Part shown: one piece after another, positions 53,757 through 63,707 of the stretch | Position numbering within the stretch: the first letter of the stretch is position 1 | Layout: every line of letters starts with the position of its first letter | Assembly (NCBI RefSeq): GCF_016213215.1 | Contig: NZ_JACRAW010000007.1 | Span: 1 to 64,000, forward strand | DNA: 64,000 nucleotides | Origin: Bradyrhizobium sp. | GTDB taxonomy: Bacteria > Pseudomonadota > Alphaproteobacteria > Rhizobiales > Xanthobacteraceae | Direction: 5' to 3' | Translations under genes and position numbers: made by a program | Notes under the pieces: model-generated | The model's input: the letters and a program-made list of their open reading frames with translations, nothing else | Told to the model about the DNA's origin: nothing | Database searches by the model: none

Positions 53757-53919
53757 TGACACCTGACTTCTCCGTCCATCGGCTCGGGCGAAATCGGAAG
53801 GCCCGCACGGCACTTTGACGGTGCCAAACCGAGACCGGTTCGAGAGAAGCGGTCGAAAAGGGTTCAAAGCCGCCAGGCAAACGAAAATGTGAACCGGAGG
53901 GGCGGTGCAAATCTGCCGT

Positions 53920-55296
53920 TCATACCGGCCTCACGATGACCCGCAAGCCGTCTTTCGGTTTGGGGATCGGCCACATCTGCCAGTCGGCCTTGTAGCCCGG
54001 CTCCAGCGACACCGAGAGATTCTGCAGGAAGTGTCGCGCGAAGCATTTCGCCTGCATGTAGGCGAAATGCAGGCCGAGGCACATATGCGCGCCGCCGCCG
54101 AAGGGAACCCAGGCGAAGCGATGGCGATTGCGCTGCGCCTCGTCGGTGAAGCGCATCGGCTCGAAGGCCTCGGGCTCGGGCCAGATGTCTTTCATATGAT
54201 GGGTGAACAGCGGATTGACGCCGACCTGGGTGCCGCCGGGAATCGCAAAGCCCCTGAAGGTGAAATCGCGAACGGCCCGGCGCGGCATCGAAGGTACCGG
54301 CGGCCTGATGCGCAGCGCTTCCTTGAACGCCATCTCCGACAGCTGCATCCTGTCAAGGTGCTCCGAAGCGGTGGGTTCGTCCGAGGCAAGTCCGAGCATC
54401 GAGATTTCGTCGCGCAATCGCTGCTGCCATTGGGGATGAGCGGCGAGTTCCCCGATGAAGCCGGTGAGCGACGAAGTCAGCGTGTCGTGCGCCGCCATCA
54501 TCAGGAAGCTCATGTGATCGATGATGTCCTGCTCGGAGAGCAGCGCGCCGTCGTCGTCGATTGCCTGGCAGAGCTGCGAAAACAGATCGTCGCCGCCGCC
54601 CCTGGCGCGGCGGATCGGAATCTGCTCCTTGAAATAGGCCACGATACGCCTGCGGCCGTTCACCCCGCGCGCCATTTGCGTGCCGGGCAATGGCCTGCGG
54701 ATCACGGCGACGGCGGCCGCCACCATGTCGACAAAGGCGCGATTGATCTCGTCGACTTCCGGTCCGATGCCCGCGCCGAGAAACGACGTCGCGGCAAGAT
54801 CCAACGTGAGCTGCTTCATCGCCGGATAAACCAGCATCGGGCCGGGCCGGGTCTTCCATTGCGCGACCCGCGCCGCAATGCCTTTGTCGAGCTCCGTCAG
54901 GTACGACTTCATCGGTCCCGACTTGAAGGCGACCGACAACGCCTTGCGCTGCTGACGGTGATCGTCGAAGTCGCGCAGCATCAGGCCGCGCGGAAACAGC
55001 AGGCCGAGGATCCGGCCCCAGCCGTGCTCGGAAGAGAACAGCCTGGCCTGGTCGAACATCACGAGTTCGTTGGCTTCCGGCCCGAGCAGGACGACGCTGG
55101 TCTCGCCGAACATGTGACTGCGGTAGACGAGGCCGTATTTTGCCGCGTTCCGTTCGACGTGGCCTTTCGGGTCGGCCAGCACCTGAAGCGTCTTGCCGAT
55201 GATCGGCCAGCCTTCGTCGCCGGGAATGTGCTTCAGGGAATTGCGCTTCGGCGGCGTCAGGTTGACCGCAGGAGATGCCACACTGTGCATCGACAT
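53920..55296 (-). CDS. Cytochrome P450
   Basis: 458 residues, soluble type (no membrane anchor). Heme ligand Cys406 in FGGGAHMCLGLHFA, K-helix ExxR (Glu326-Arg329 in KEALRIRP), I-helix oxygen region MMAAHDTLTSS (about 266-276) and PMRFTDE. ATG 55296 has GGAG 8 nt upstream. No ferredoxin or reductase gene adjoins, and the substrate cannot be deduced. Confidence 0.94.
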   Translation of the reverse strand: MSMHSVASPAVNLTPPKRNSLKHIPGDEGWPIIGKTLQVLADPKGHVERNAAKYGLVYRSHMFGETSVVLLGPEANELVMFDQARLFSSEHGWGRILGLLFPRGLMLRDFDDHRQQRKALSVAFKSGPMKSYLTELDKGIAARVAQWKTRPGPMLVYPAMKQLTLDLAATSFLGAGIGPEVDEINRAFVDMVAAAVAVIRRPLPGTQMARGVNGRRRIVAYFKEQIPIRRARGGGDDLFSQLCQAIDDDGALLSEQDIIDHMSFLMMAAHDTLTSSLTGFIGELAAHPQWQQRLRDEISMLGLASDEPTASEHLDRMQLSEMAFKEALRIRPPVPSMPRRAVRDFTFRGFAIPGGTQVGVNPLFTHHMKDIWPEPEAFEPMRFTDEAQRNRHRFAWVPFGGGAHMCLGLHFAYMQAKCFARHFLQNLSVSLEPGYKADWQMWPIPKPKDGLRVIVRPV

Positions 55297-55451
55297 GGCG
55301 GGAACTCCGTTTGCTTTGGAACGGGATCGCAAGGCCAGATTGAATGCGGCGGCCGTTGGGGCCGCCGCCAGCATAGCACGGCTCGCGGCAGGATAACCGC
55401 CCGGCATTTGCGCGCAAGTTGTCGGACGTGCCTGGTCCCGCGTGCCGCAGC

Positions 55452-55916
55452 CTAGAGGCTGGCCAGGCTGACCTTCCAGGTCTCCTTGGCGGAAGACAGT
55501 GCGATCAGGGTTTCGGTGCGCTCGACCCCTTCCACCGACTTGATGGTTTCGCTGAGAAGCTTTTCCAGATCACCCGTCGTTTTCACCCGGACTTTCAGCA
55601 GGTAGTTCCAGGCGCCGGTGACGTGATGACATTCGAGCACGTCGGGAGATGCCTTGGCCTTCTTCAAAAAGACGGCTTCCACCTTCGGGTTGCTCCAGCT
55701 CACCAGGATGAAGGCGAGCAGATTCAGTCCCAGGGCTTCCGGTGCGATCCGTGCGTGAAAGCCCGCGATCATGCCGTGTCGGACCAGCCGCTTGATGCGG
55801 TCGTTGACGGTCGAGGCAGGTATCCCGATACGCCTGCTGAGCTCCGACAGCGGCTGGCGGTCATCCTCCTGCAGCAGCGTGAGCAATTGACGGTCGGTGT
55901 CGTCGAGCTTGGGCAT
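55452..55916 (-). CDS. Lrp/AsnC family transcriptional regulator
   Basis: 154 residues. N-terminal HTH (DDTDRQLLTLLQEDDRQPLSELSRRIGIPASTVNDRIKRL) and C-terminal RAM ligand-binding domain (FILVSWSNPKVEAVF, VTGAWNYLLKVRVKTTGDLEKLL). Typically senses an amino acid. It is transcribed away from the triple-barrel gene at 56162 and toward the P450 gene. Confidence 0.92.
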   Translation of the reverse strand: MPKLDDTDRQLLTLLQEDDRQPLSELSRRIGIPASTVNDRIKRLVRHGMIAGFHARIAPEALGLNLLAFILVSWSNPKVEAVFLKKAKASPDVLECHHVTGAWNYLLKVRVKTTGDLEKLLSETIKSVEGVERTETLIALSSAKETWKVSLASL

Positions 55917-56161
55917 GATCTCGGAATCAGGCGCGCGGGTTCATCCCCTCTTTGTCTGGTTTCCTCTCATTGCGCCAGCCCCGCCTTGATGGCGGCATCG
56001 ATGACAATGCGCCCCTTTGGCGCTGGTAATCCGCTCAGGTGTCGTTGCGCCCGTGCAACATACGGATATATTAGCTATTTTTGCGAATCTGTCGCGTATT
56101 ATCCGCTTAAAGATCGGAATTCCTCTCTCTATAGTCAGCCTATGCGACTCGGGGATTTGGA

Positions 56162-58378
56162 ATGCTGAACAGGGCGAGAGCGGAGAAAACACGGCACGCG
56201 ATTGCTGTCGGGGATTTGAGGGTTTGGATCGCCCTTTGCGCGTTGGGCCTGGCCGGGACCACGGCGGCTGCCGCCGCCGATCTGCCGCTCGTGACCAAGG
56301 CTCCTCCACCTGTCGCGCCATCCTGGGCGGGCTTCTACCTCGGCGTTCACGGCGGTTACGCCTGGGGCCAGAACGACTTCCGCGAGTATCTCAATGAGTA
56401 TGCGCCCTACCCGGTTCGCAACGGCTTCGATTCGCGCGGTGCCATTGTTGGCGGACACGCCGGGTACAATTGGCAGTACGGACGCGCGGTCGCCGGCGTC
56501 GAGTTAGACTTCAGCGCCGCTGACGTCAGTGGCAGCAGCGCGACAACGACTTGGACTTCCATTTTTGGATCGGGCCCTTATTCCGCCGATCGATCTGACC
56601 GCCTGAAATATCTCGGCACGTCACGGGCGCGCCTGGGATGGCTGGCTGGCGCGAATGTACTGCTTTACGGCACGGGCGGCTTGGCCTGGGAACGGGTCGA
56701 GGAGACGGAACATTTCGCCGCCCCCACCTACAATTCTGTCCGCACCACACCGTTCGATCGCTTTGGCTGGGTTGCCGGTGTGGGCATCGAGGTGACGCCG
56801 TTCGGGCCGAACTGGGTCGCCCGGCTCGAATACCTGCACTATGATTTCGGAGCGGTGCAGGCGACCGCAACTCGTGCGTCAAGTTCCTCGCCTACGCTCA
56901 CAGACCACGCCGGCCACCAGCGCTTCGATCTGCTTCGCGCCGGACTGTCCTACAAGTTCGGTGCGCCGTCAGGGCCGATGGCGGCGTATGCCGCTGTGAC
57001 GCCAGCCGTGGCGGCATCCTGGGCGGGATTCTATCTCGGCGTTCACGGCGGTTATGGCTGGGGGAAGGACGATTTCATCCGCATGCAATTGCTGAATCCG
57101 CGCATCGACATGACCGGACCGAAGCTGAGCGGCGGCGTCTACGGCGGCCATGCTGGCCACAATTGGCAGTTCGACCGCGCGGTCGCCGGGTGGGAGCTGG
57201 ATTTCGGCAGCGGCAACATTGGCGGCTCTTCTCAGGTCCAGTATACGGTCGGACAGAATATCTATACGCGAACGTTGACCGACAAGGTCGAGGTGCTCGG
57301 CTCGCTGCGCGGACGGCTCGGGTGGCTGCCGACAGAGAGCGTGCTGCTCTATGGCACGGCTGGTCTGGGGTGGGAACGCCTTGGCATTACCACAGATCGC
57401 ACCAACGTCGCGGCGGCCGGTTCGTGGACGTCCTCGACTTACTCTCCGACCGATCGGTTCGGATGGGTGGCAGGTGTGGGCGCCGAGGCGATGCTACCCG
57501 GCGGCAACTGGATCGGGCGGATCGAATACCTCCATTACGGTTTCGGGACGATCAACGAATCGTACAGGCAGGACGGCCCTGGGGTCGTGCCCTATGCAGA
57601 TCAATCGGGTCACCATGATCTCGACGTCGTGCGCGCCGGCCTGTCCTACAGGTTCGCCGAGCCCGCTGCCATGGCGCCGGTTGCTCAGGCCAATGCATCG
57701 CTTGCGCCGATGTCGAGTTGGGCCGGCTTCTATTTGGGTGCCCATGCCGGCTATGGCCGGTACAACGACGATTTCACTAATGTGAACCCTTATACCGGAG
57801 TTCACGCTGGCGGCGTTCGGCCCAGCGGTTGGGTGGGCGGAGGTCATGCCGGCTATAACTGGCAATACGGCCGCGCGGTCGCCGGCGTCGAGGGCGATCT
57901 CAGCTCTGCTGATGTCAAGGGCACGTCCACGCCGGTCACGGAAATCATGGGCGGGACTGAAGCGACCAGGACGTTGGAGGATCGCACCAAATACGTCGGA
58001 ACGGCGCGCGCGCGGCTGGGTTGGGCGCCTGCGGATCGTGTGCTGCTCTACGCCACCGCGGGTGCCGCCTGGGGGCGCGTTGAGCGAAGTCAGACATACA
58101 CGTCGATCAACGGAGCGAACGTCAACACCGCCGGCACGACGACCCCGGCCGACCATTTCGGCGGCGTGATCGGCGCGGGCGTGGAATGGATGCCGTTTGG
58201 GCCCAACTGGGTCGGCCGACTCGAGTATCTGCACTACGATTTCGGAAAAGTCCCGGGCCAGACGGTCACGTCGAACGTGCCCGGTGCCGTCACCTACTCC
58301 GCGCGTCAGGGCAGACAGACCATGGACCTCGTGCGCCTCGGCGTGTCCTACAAGTTCGATTCTGCTGCACCGAACTAG
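56162..58378 (+). CDS. Outer-membrane protein with three tandem Omp25/31-type beta-barrels (paralogue A)
   Basis: 738 residues. Signal peptide to about residue 39 (AGTTAAAAADLP). Three homologous units: 55-266, 287-498 and 519-732, each opening with WAGFYLGxHxGY and closing with LSYKF or LSYRF, the porin-family outer-membrane beta-barrel pattern. Recurrent blocks GGHAGYNWQ, AGVELDFS, RARLGW, VLLYGTAG, RFGWVAGVG, PNWVGRLEYLHYDFG mark each. Short Ala/Pro linkers (about 20 residues) join them. A normal member is one unit (about 250 residues), so this is an internal triplication. Paralogue B follows at 58883. Confidence 0.9.
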   Translation: MLNRARAEKTRHAIAVGDLRVWIALCALGLAGTTAAAAADLPLVTKAPPPVAPSWAGFYLGVHGGYAWGQNDFREYLNEYAPYPVRNGFDSRGAIVGGHAGYNWQYGRAVAGVELDFSAADVSGSSATTTWTSIFGSGPYSADRSDRLKYLGTSRARLGWLAGANVLLYGTGGLAWERVEETEHFAAPTYNSVRTTPFDRFGWVAGVGIEVTPFGPNWVARLEYLHYDFGAVQATATRASSSSPTLTDHAGHQRFDLLRAGLSYKFGAPSGPMAAYAAVTPAVAASWAGFYLGVHGGYGWGKDDFIRMQLLNPRIDMTGPKLSGGVYGGHAGHNWQFDRAVAGWELDFGSGNIGGSSQVQYTVGQNIYTRTLTDKVEVLGSLRGRLGWLPTESVLLYGTAGLGWERLGITTDRTNVAAAGSWTSSTYSPTDRFGWVAGVGAEAMLPGGNWIGRIEYLHYGFGTINESYRQDGPGVVPYADQSGHHDLDVVRAGLSYRFAEPAAMAPVAQANASLAPMSSWAGFYLGAHAGYGRYNDDFTNVNPYTGVHAGGVRPSGWVGGGHAGYNWQYGRAVAGVEGDLSSADVKGTSTPVTEIMGGTEATRTLEDRTKYVGTARARLGWAPADRVLLYATAGAAWGRVERSQTYTSINGANVNTAGTTTPADHFGGVIGAGVEWMPFGPNWVGRLEYLHYDFGKVPGQTVTSNVPGAVTYSARQGRQTMDLVRLGVSYKFDSAAPN

Positions 58379-58379
58379 A

Positions 58380-58400
58380 AACCGCGAAAGCGCCGCGGTT
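58380..58400 (+). terminator. Hairpin after triple-barrel gene A
   Basis: AACCGCG-(7-nt loop)-CGCGGTT immediately after the stop; no T-run, so it is a weak terminator or mRNA-stabilising stem. Confidence 0.5.
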
Positions 58401-58882
58401 CGAGCCAGGGCACATTCAGCGTCTCACTACGCGGAGGCTGTAGCCGCGATCGTCCACGATCGCGCTTTCGCGATCATCGGGGGCCACGAGTTCGTCAACC
58501 AGACCAGGTTGACGCCGCGCAGCATGCGCTTGCTGCAATCGCCTCGAGCCAAGGTGTCCCGTGATCGGCGGTGGCTCGGTGTAACTCTTGGGCTGGCGGC
58601 CTCTGCTGGCAGCGCCATCAATTCGCGCGCGGTACCGTCGAGCTTGGCCATGGACACGTGATTCTCTCCTCCCCTCATCTGGTTTCCGATCGTTTCGCCA
58701 GCTCTCTTCCACGATTGCTCCAGGCAGAAAGCGAATATGTCGCTCGCATCGCGGCCAAACAGCGTGTGATTCGTGCAACATCCGACATAAATCGTCGCTT
58801 TTGCGATCATCTCGCGCTACGTTCGTTCAAACATTGAAGAACATTCAGCCTATAACCAGTTCGTGCGACTCGGAGAGTGATG
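58401..58882. other. Intergenic region between the two triple-barrel genes
   Basis: No gene seen. Its last 110 bp share pieces with the region upstream of paralogue A (CGTGCAACATCCGACATAAA versus CGTGCAACATACGGATATAT, and TGCGACTCGG just before each start), so the promoter region was duplicated with the gene. Confidence 0.5.
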
Positions 58883-61108
58883 ATGCTGGACTGGGCGAGA
58901 GTGACGGCAACCGGCCACGGCCGTGCCGCCGGGGAATTGAGGACATGGATCGCCCTCTGTGCTTTCGGTCTGGCCGGCACGACTGCGGCTGTTGCCGCCG
59001 ATCTGCCGCTGGTGACCAAGGCACCCCCGCCGGTGATGGCGTCGTCCTGGGCGGGCTTCTACCTCGGCGTCCATGGCGGGTACGCCTGGGGGAAGAACGA
59101 CTTCCGCGAGCACATCAACGGTAACGCCGATCTGGTTCGCGACGGCTTGGATTCGCGCGGCGGCGTGGTTGGCGGGCACGCCGGGTACAATTGGCAATAC
59201 GGAAGCGCGCTTGCCGGTGTTGAACTGGACTTCAGCGCCGCCGATGTCAGCGGCAGCGCGGCAACGACGTCGGTCATTGCCGGAAATCTCTTTTTTTCGG
59301 CGGATCGATCCGATCGCCTGAAATATCTCGGCACCGCGCGAGCACGCGTGGGATGGCTTGCCAGCGCGAATGTGCTGCTCTACGGCACTGGTGGCCTCGC
59401 GTGGGAACGGGTCGAGGAGACGGAACGGCACACGACCAATTCGCCGGGTAGCCCCAATTTCGTTGTCACAAGGCCGTTCGATCGCTTTGGCTGGGTGGCC
59501 GGTGCCGGCATCGAGGCGACGCCGTTCGGACCGAACTGGGTCGGCAGGCTCGAATACCTGCACTATGACTTCGGCGCCGTTCAGGCGACCAACCGCCAGA
59601 CATCAAATTTCCTCCCTTTTAACTTGACGGATCAGGCGGGCCGCCAGCGCTTTGACGTGCTTCGCGCCGGCCTTTCCTACAAATTCGGTGCGCCGTCAGG
59701 GCCCATGGCGGCCTATGCCAGTGCGCCGTCAGCGGTGGCCGCATCGTGGGGGGGATTCTATCTCGGTGTTCACGGCGGCTATGGTTGGGGCGAGGACAAT
59801 TTCGTCAGCACGCCTTGGCCGGGCACACAGGTCGCGGGGCCCAACCTGCGCGGCGGCGTCTATGGCGGACAGGCCGGTTATAACTGGCAGTTCGATCGTG
59901 CCGTCACTGGTTTGGAATTGGATTTCAGCAGCGGCAACGTCGGCGGATCGTCGAATCAGGTCCAGTACGTCATCGGGCCGACGACCTACACCCAAAGCTC
60001 AACCGAGAAAGCCGAGGTTTTGGCATCGCTGCGCGGCCGGCTTGGCTGGCTGCCGATGGACAGTGTCCTGCTCTACGGCACCGCCGGCATTGGCTGGGAG
60101 CGCCTCGGCACGACCGAGCACTTTTCCAGCATTGCGCCAGGCGGCTCCGTGAACTCTTCGAGCTACTCGGCGGCTGACCGGTTCGGATGGGTTGCCGGTC
60201 TCGGCGCCGAGTTCATGCTGCCGGGGGGCAACTGGATCGGGCGGCTCGAATATCTTCACTACGGCTTCGGAGCGATCAACAACTCGGGCGTGATCAACAA
60301 CGCAGCCGGCACCTTCGCCTATGAGTCGGGCTCTCATGATCTCGACATTCTGCGCGCGGGCCTGTCGTACAAGCTGGGTGAGCCGGCGGCGGCCGCACCG
60401 ACGCGTTATGCGAACGCAACTCCGCTCGCGCTGGCCTCGAACTGGGCCGGCTTCTACCTTGGTGCTCATGCCGGCTATGGCTGGTACGACGACGATTTCA
60501 CGACCATGATAGATCCGCCGACCGGCACACAGGCGGGCGGCATTCGGTCGAGCGGCTGGCTCGGCGGCGGCCATGCCGGTTACAATTGGCAATATGGCCG
60601 CCTGGTCGCCGGCCTCGAGGCAGATTTCAGTTTTGCTGACGTCAAGGGCGCGTCCACGCCGGCGACGGCGGATTGGGGCGGGGTGCTCCTAACGGCAACG
60701 CTTGAGGATCGCATCAAGTATGTCGGAACCGCACGCGCGCGGCTTGGCTGGGCGCCGACGGATCGCGTGCTGCTCTACGCCACCGCGGGTGCCGCATGGG
60801 AGCGGTTCGAGCGCACTCGGACCGAGACGTACACCACCGGAGCGAATTATCAGAGCTTCATTGGGACGAGGCCTGCCGACCGTGTTGGCGGCGTGATTGG
60901 CGCGGGCGCGGAGTGGATGCCGTTTGGACCCAACTGGATCGGCCGACTCGAATATCTGCACTACGATTTCGGCAAGGTCCGCGATACGACCACAGTGGTT
61001 TCGAGCCTGCCCGCCGTCTTCACCTTCTCCGAGCGTCAGGGCAGACAGACCATGGAAACCGTGCGCCTCGGCTTGTCCTACAAGTTCGGCTCGGCTGCAC
61101 CGAACTAG
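58883..61108 (+). CDS. Outer-membrane protein with three tandem Omp25/31-type beta-barrels (paralogue B)
   Basis: 741 residues. ATG 58883 is chosen because MLDWAR aligns with MLNRAR of paralogue A and GGAG lies 7 nt upstream; an earlier GTG/ATG pair would add two residues. Signal peptide ends near TTAAVAADLP. Three units start WAGFYLGVHGGYAWG, WGGFYLGVHGGYGWG and WAGFYLGAHAGYGWY. Order and boundaries of units match paralogue A, so a whole three-barrel gene was duplicated. Expected in the outer membrane or as linked barrels. Confidence 0.9.
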   Translation: MLDWARVTATGHGRAAGELRTWIALCAFGLAGTTAAVAADLPLVTKAPPPVMASSWAGFYLGVHGGYAWGKNDFREHINGNADLVRDGLDSRGGVVGGHAGYNWQYGSALAGVELDFSAADVSGSAATTSVIAGNLFFSADRSDRLKYLGTARARVGWLASANVLLYGTGGLAWERVEETERHTTNSPGSPNFVVTRPFDRFGWVAGAGIEATPFGPNWVGRLEYLHYDFGAVQATNRQTSNFLPFNLTDQAGRQRFDVLRAGLSYKFGAPSGPMAAYASAPSAVAASWGGFYLGVHGGYGWGEDNFVSTPWPGTQVAGPNLRGGVYGGQAGYNWQFDRAVTGLELDFSSGNVGGSSNQVQYVIGPTTYTQSSTEKAEVLASLRGRLGWLPMDSVLLYGTAGIGWERLGTTEHFSSIAPGGSVNSSSYSAADRFGWVAGLGAEFMLPGGNWIGRLEYLHYGFGAINNSGVINNAAGTFAYESGSHDLDILRAGLSYKLGEPAAAAPTRYANATPLALASNWAGFYLGAHAGYGWYDDDFTTMIDPPTGTQAGGIRSSGWLGGGHAGYNWQYGRLVAGLEADFSFADVKGASTPATADWGGVLLTATLEDRIKYVGTARARLGWAPTDRVLLYATAGAAWERFERTRTETYTTGANYQSFIGTRPADRVGGVIGAGAEWMPFGPNWIGRLEYLHYDFGKVRDTTTVVSSLPAVFTFSERQGRQTMETVRLGLSYKFGSAAPN

Positions 61109-61110
61109 AA

Positions 61111-61134
61111 AGCCGCGACGACAACGTCGCGGCT
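61111..61134 (+). terminator. Hairpin after triple-barrel gene B
   Basis: AGCCGCGACG-acaa-CGTCGCGGCT, a perfect 10-bp stem directly after the stop codon, without a T-run. Confidence 0.6.
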
Positions 61135-61560
61135 CGATCAGGCCACGTCCAGCATTATCACCACGCGGAAGCTGTGACAGCTTCGATCATCGCGCTTGGC
61201 GCCGCCGCGCCCACGCCCGTACTTCCACGGTGAAGGTCTCCGCCGTAGGCTCCGCGCGCACATCGTCAACGCCTCGGTCGCTTCGATATCCTTGCTGCGG
61301 CGAAAAATTCTGCGCGTGTGACATTTCTGCTGCCGCTCGTGCCGTTTTCGTCGCCGAGCATGGGCCGCGTCGTATTTCCGACATGGATGCGGCGCGCGCA
61401 TGCTTCAAACGTGCGCAACGGTCACACTCCTGGGAATTGAGATGCGCAAGCTCTTTTTATTTTGCGGTGCAGCAACTATGTGCTTTGGGCTGCGTTGCGA
61501 GTCGCCTAGCAACGATCTTCGTCACGTCGCGTTGCACGTTGCTCAAAGAGGAGCCCGTCG
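61135..61560. other. Intergenic region before the esterase gene
   Basis: No gene, repeat or structure seen that I can support. Confidence 0.5.
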
Positions 61561-62817
61561 GTGTCTCTCGCCAGGAATATCGATCTGTTAAGGCGCCTGC
61601 CGAGGCTGGATGGCTTGCGCTTTGCCGAATCGGCGCGAAGCGCTCGTTCACGCAGTCCGCTGGTGGAGGTCACCGGATTTGGCTCCAATCCGGGAAACCT
61701 GCGGATGTTCAGCTTCGTGCCCAACCAGTTGCAGGAGCCGCGCGCGCTCGTGGTGGTCCTGCATGGCTGCGGACAGACCGCGGCGGACTACGATCTGGGC
61801 GCCGGATGGTCGACGCTCGCCAGGCATTACGGCTTCGCGCTCCTGATGCCGGAGCAGAAGATTTCGAACAATTCCAATGGATGCTTCAACTGGTTCGTTC
61901 CGGCTGATGCCCGCCGTGATAGAGGCGAAGCCCGTTCGATCCGGCAGATGATCGCGAGAATGGCCACTGAGCATGGCATCGATGCGCACCGCGTTTTCGT
62001 CACCGGCCTTTCTGCCGGTGGTGCCATGACCTCGGTGATGCTGGCGACCTATCCGGAAGTTTTCTCCGGCGGCGCCATCATTGCCGGCCTGCCCTATGGC
62101 GTCGCCTCCAACGTCCGCGAAGCCCTGGACGGGATGTTTCATTCCTCCGCGCGCCCCGATCGCGAATTGGGCGATCTGGTGCGAAATGCGTCGGATCATC
62201 GCGGGCCGTGGCCGCGAATTTCGGTGTGGCACGGCAGTGCCGACCGCACGGTCAATCCCGGCAATGCCGACGAGATTGTCAAGCAGTGGCTCAATCTGCA
62301 TCAGCTGCCGCCGGCGCCGATGTCGGAGACAACCGTCGACGGCTATCCGCGTCAGATCTGGTGGAATGAGGATGGCGACACCATCGTCGAATCCTACACC
62401 ATCACCGACATGGCGCATGGCACGCCGATCGGCATTGCCGATAACGACGAGCGTTACGGCATGCGGGGCGCCTTTCTGATCGAGGCCGGAATTTCCTCCT
62501 CCTATCACATCGCCAAGTTCTTCGGATTGACCGACTGGATACGTGCTCCCGCAACGGCACAGGAGGCTGTCGCCAAGACCGCGGCGGAGAAGGCCGCCAA
62601 GCCCGTTGCAAAGGTGGGCACGCGCGCCGTCGCCAAGCCGTCCACCGCTCCGCCGATGGGGATCGCGCCGATGCCGATGCCCGACCTTGCCAAGGTGCTG
62701 TGGCCGCTTGCCGTGCAGAAGCCGTCCGCGAAGCCGAAGCGAAGGAAGTGGCGTGCGATCGACGTCGGCGCCGTGATCACGCGCGCGCTGACCGCGGCGG
62801 GGCTTATCAACAAGTAG
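61561..62817 (+). CDS. PHB-depolymerase-family esterase
   Basis: 418 residues, GTG start after AAAGAGGAG. Catalytic Ser151 in VTGLSAGGAM, with Asp near 227 (GSADRTVNP) and His near 285 (DMAHGTPIG). Segment VVVLHGCGQTAADYD is the oxyanion region and WFVPADARRDRGEA the family insert. No signal peptide, so cytoplasmic; the C-terminus is a Lys/Pro/Ala-rich tail (about 330-395) before a short helix. Related to feruloyl esterases and PHB/PHA depolymerases. Confidence 0.9.
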   Translation: MSLARNIDLLRRLPRLDGLRFAESARSARSRSPLVEVTGFGSNPGNLRMFSFVPNQLQEPRALVVVLHGCGQTAADYDLGAGWSTLARHYGFALLMPEQKISNNSNGCFNWFVPADARRDRGEARSIRQMIARMATEHGIDAHRVFVTGLSAGGAMTSVMLATYPEVFSGGAIIAGLPYGVASNVREALDGMFHSSARPDRELGDLVRNASDHRGPWPRISVWHGSADRTVNPGNADEIVKQWLNLHQLPPAPMSETTVDGYPRQIWWNEDGDTIVESYTITDMAHGTPIGIADNDERYGMRGAFLIEAGISSSYHIAKFFGLTDWIRAPATAQEAVAKTAAEKAAKPVAKVGTRAVAKPSTAPPMGIAPMPMPDLAKVLWPLAVQKPSAKPKRRKWRAIDVGAVITRALTAAGLINK

Positions 62818-62865
62818 CTACGCGATCGTTGCGTCAGCAGCTTCCAGGATATCGCCGCAGCTGCT

Positions 62866-63534
62866 TCACACCTCGCCGGTGAGGAATGGATTGGTCATGC
62901 GCTCCTGGCCGAAACTCGAGCCGGCGCCGTGGCCGCTGATGAAGCCGACGTCGTCACCGAGCGGCAAAAGCTTGTTCTTGATGGAATTGATCAGCATCGA
63001 ATGGCTGCCGCCGGGCAGGTCGGTGCGGCCGACCGAGCCGTTGAACAGGACGTCGCCGACGACGGCGAAGCGCAGCGCCCCGTTGAAGTAGACGACACTC
63101 CCCGGCGAATGGCCGGGGCAATGCAGGATCTCGAAGCGCAGATCGCCGACCGAGACTTCATCGCCATCGTCCAGCCAGCGGTCGGGTGCGAAATCGCGCA
63201 CGCCGGTCATGCCGAAGCGTGCCCCGCTCGACACGACATTGTCGAGCAGGAATTTGTCGCCGACATGCGGGCCTTCGATCGGCACCTTGAGTGTCTCGCG
63301 CAATTCGTCCGCACCGCCGACATGGTCGATATGGCCATGGGTAAGCCAGATTTTCTCGACGGTGACGCCGGTCTGCTTGATGGCCTCCAGAATTCGCTGA
63401 ACGTCGCCGCCCGGGTCGATCACCGCAGCCTTCTTGGTCGGCTCGTCCCAGACGATGGTGCAGTTCTGCTCGAACAGCGTGACGGGAACTATGATCGCGC
63501 CTGCTTTCGGATTGGTCTCGGTTTGCTCTGTCAT
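62866..63534 (-). CDS. MBL-fold metallo-hydrolase (glyoxalase II-like)
   Basis: 222 residues. Zinc site THGHIDH (65-71), plus HCPGHSPGS, GDVLFNGSVGRTDLPGG and ISGHGAGSS with the later metal ligands. ATG 63534 gives the conserved MTEQTE start; a GTG at 63561 and an ATG at 63546 are alternatives, as the ribosome-binding site is weak. Acts on thioesters or similar; substrate not known. Convergent with the esterase gene. Confidence 0.88.
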   Translation of the reverse strand: MTEQTETNPKAGAIIVPVTLFEQNCTIVWDEPTKKAAVIDPGGDVQRILEAIKQTGVTVEKIWLTHGHIDHVGGADELRETLKVPIEGPHVGDKFLLDNVVSSGARFGMTGVRDFAPDRWLDDGDEVSVGDLRFEILHCPGHSPGSVVYFNGALRFAVVGDVLFNGSVGRTDLPGGSHSMLINSIKNKLLPLGDDVGFISGHGAGSSFGQERMTNPFLTGEV

Positions 63535-63707
63535 AAGCCGCAGCATGCCGATTTTTGGCACCTCGCCAAGCGAAAGATTCGCTCATCGGTGAGGAACAGT
63601 TGCATACCGGCCGCCATACCAATGTCGGAGACCCGTGCTGGTGTGAACCGGCGGGCGCATCACGCGTTGCCCCCGCGCGAGACGAACCGAAATCGCGACG
63701 AGACGGC

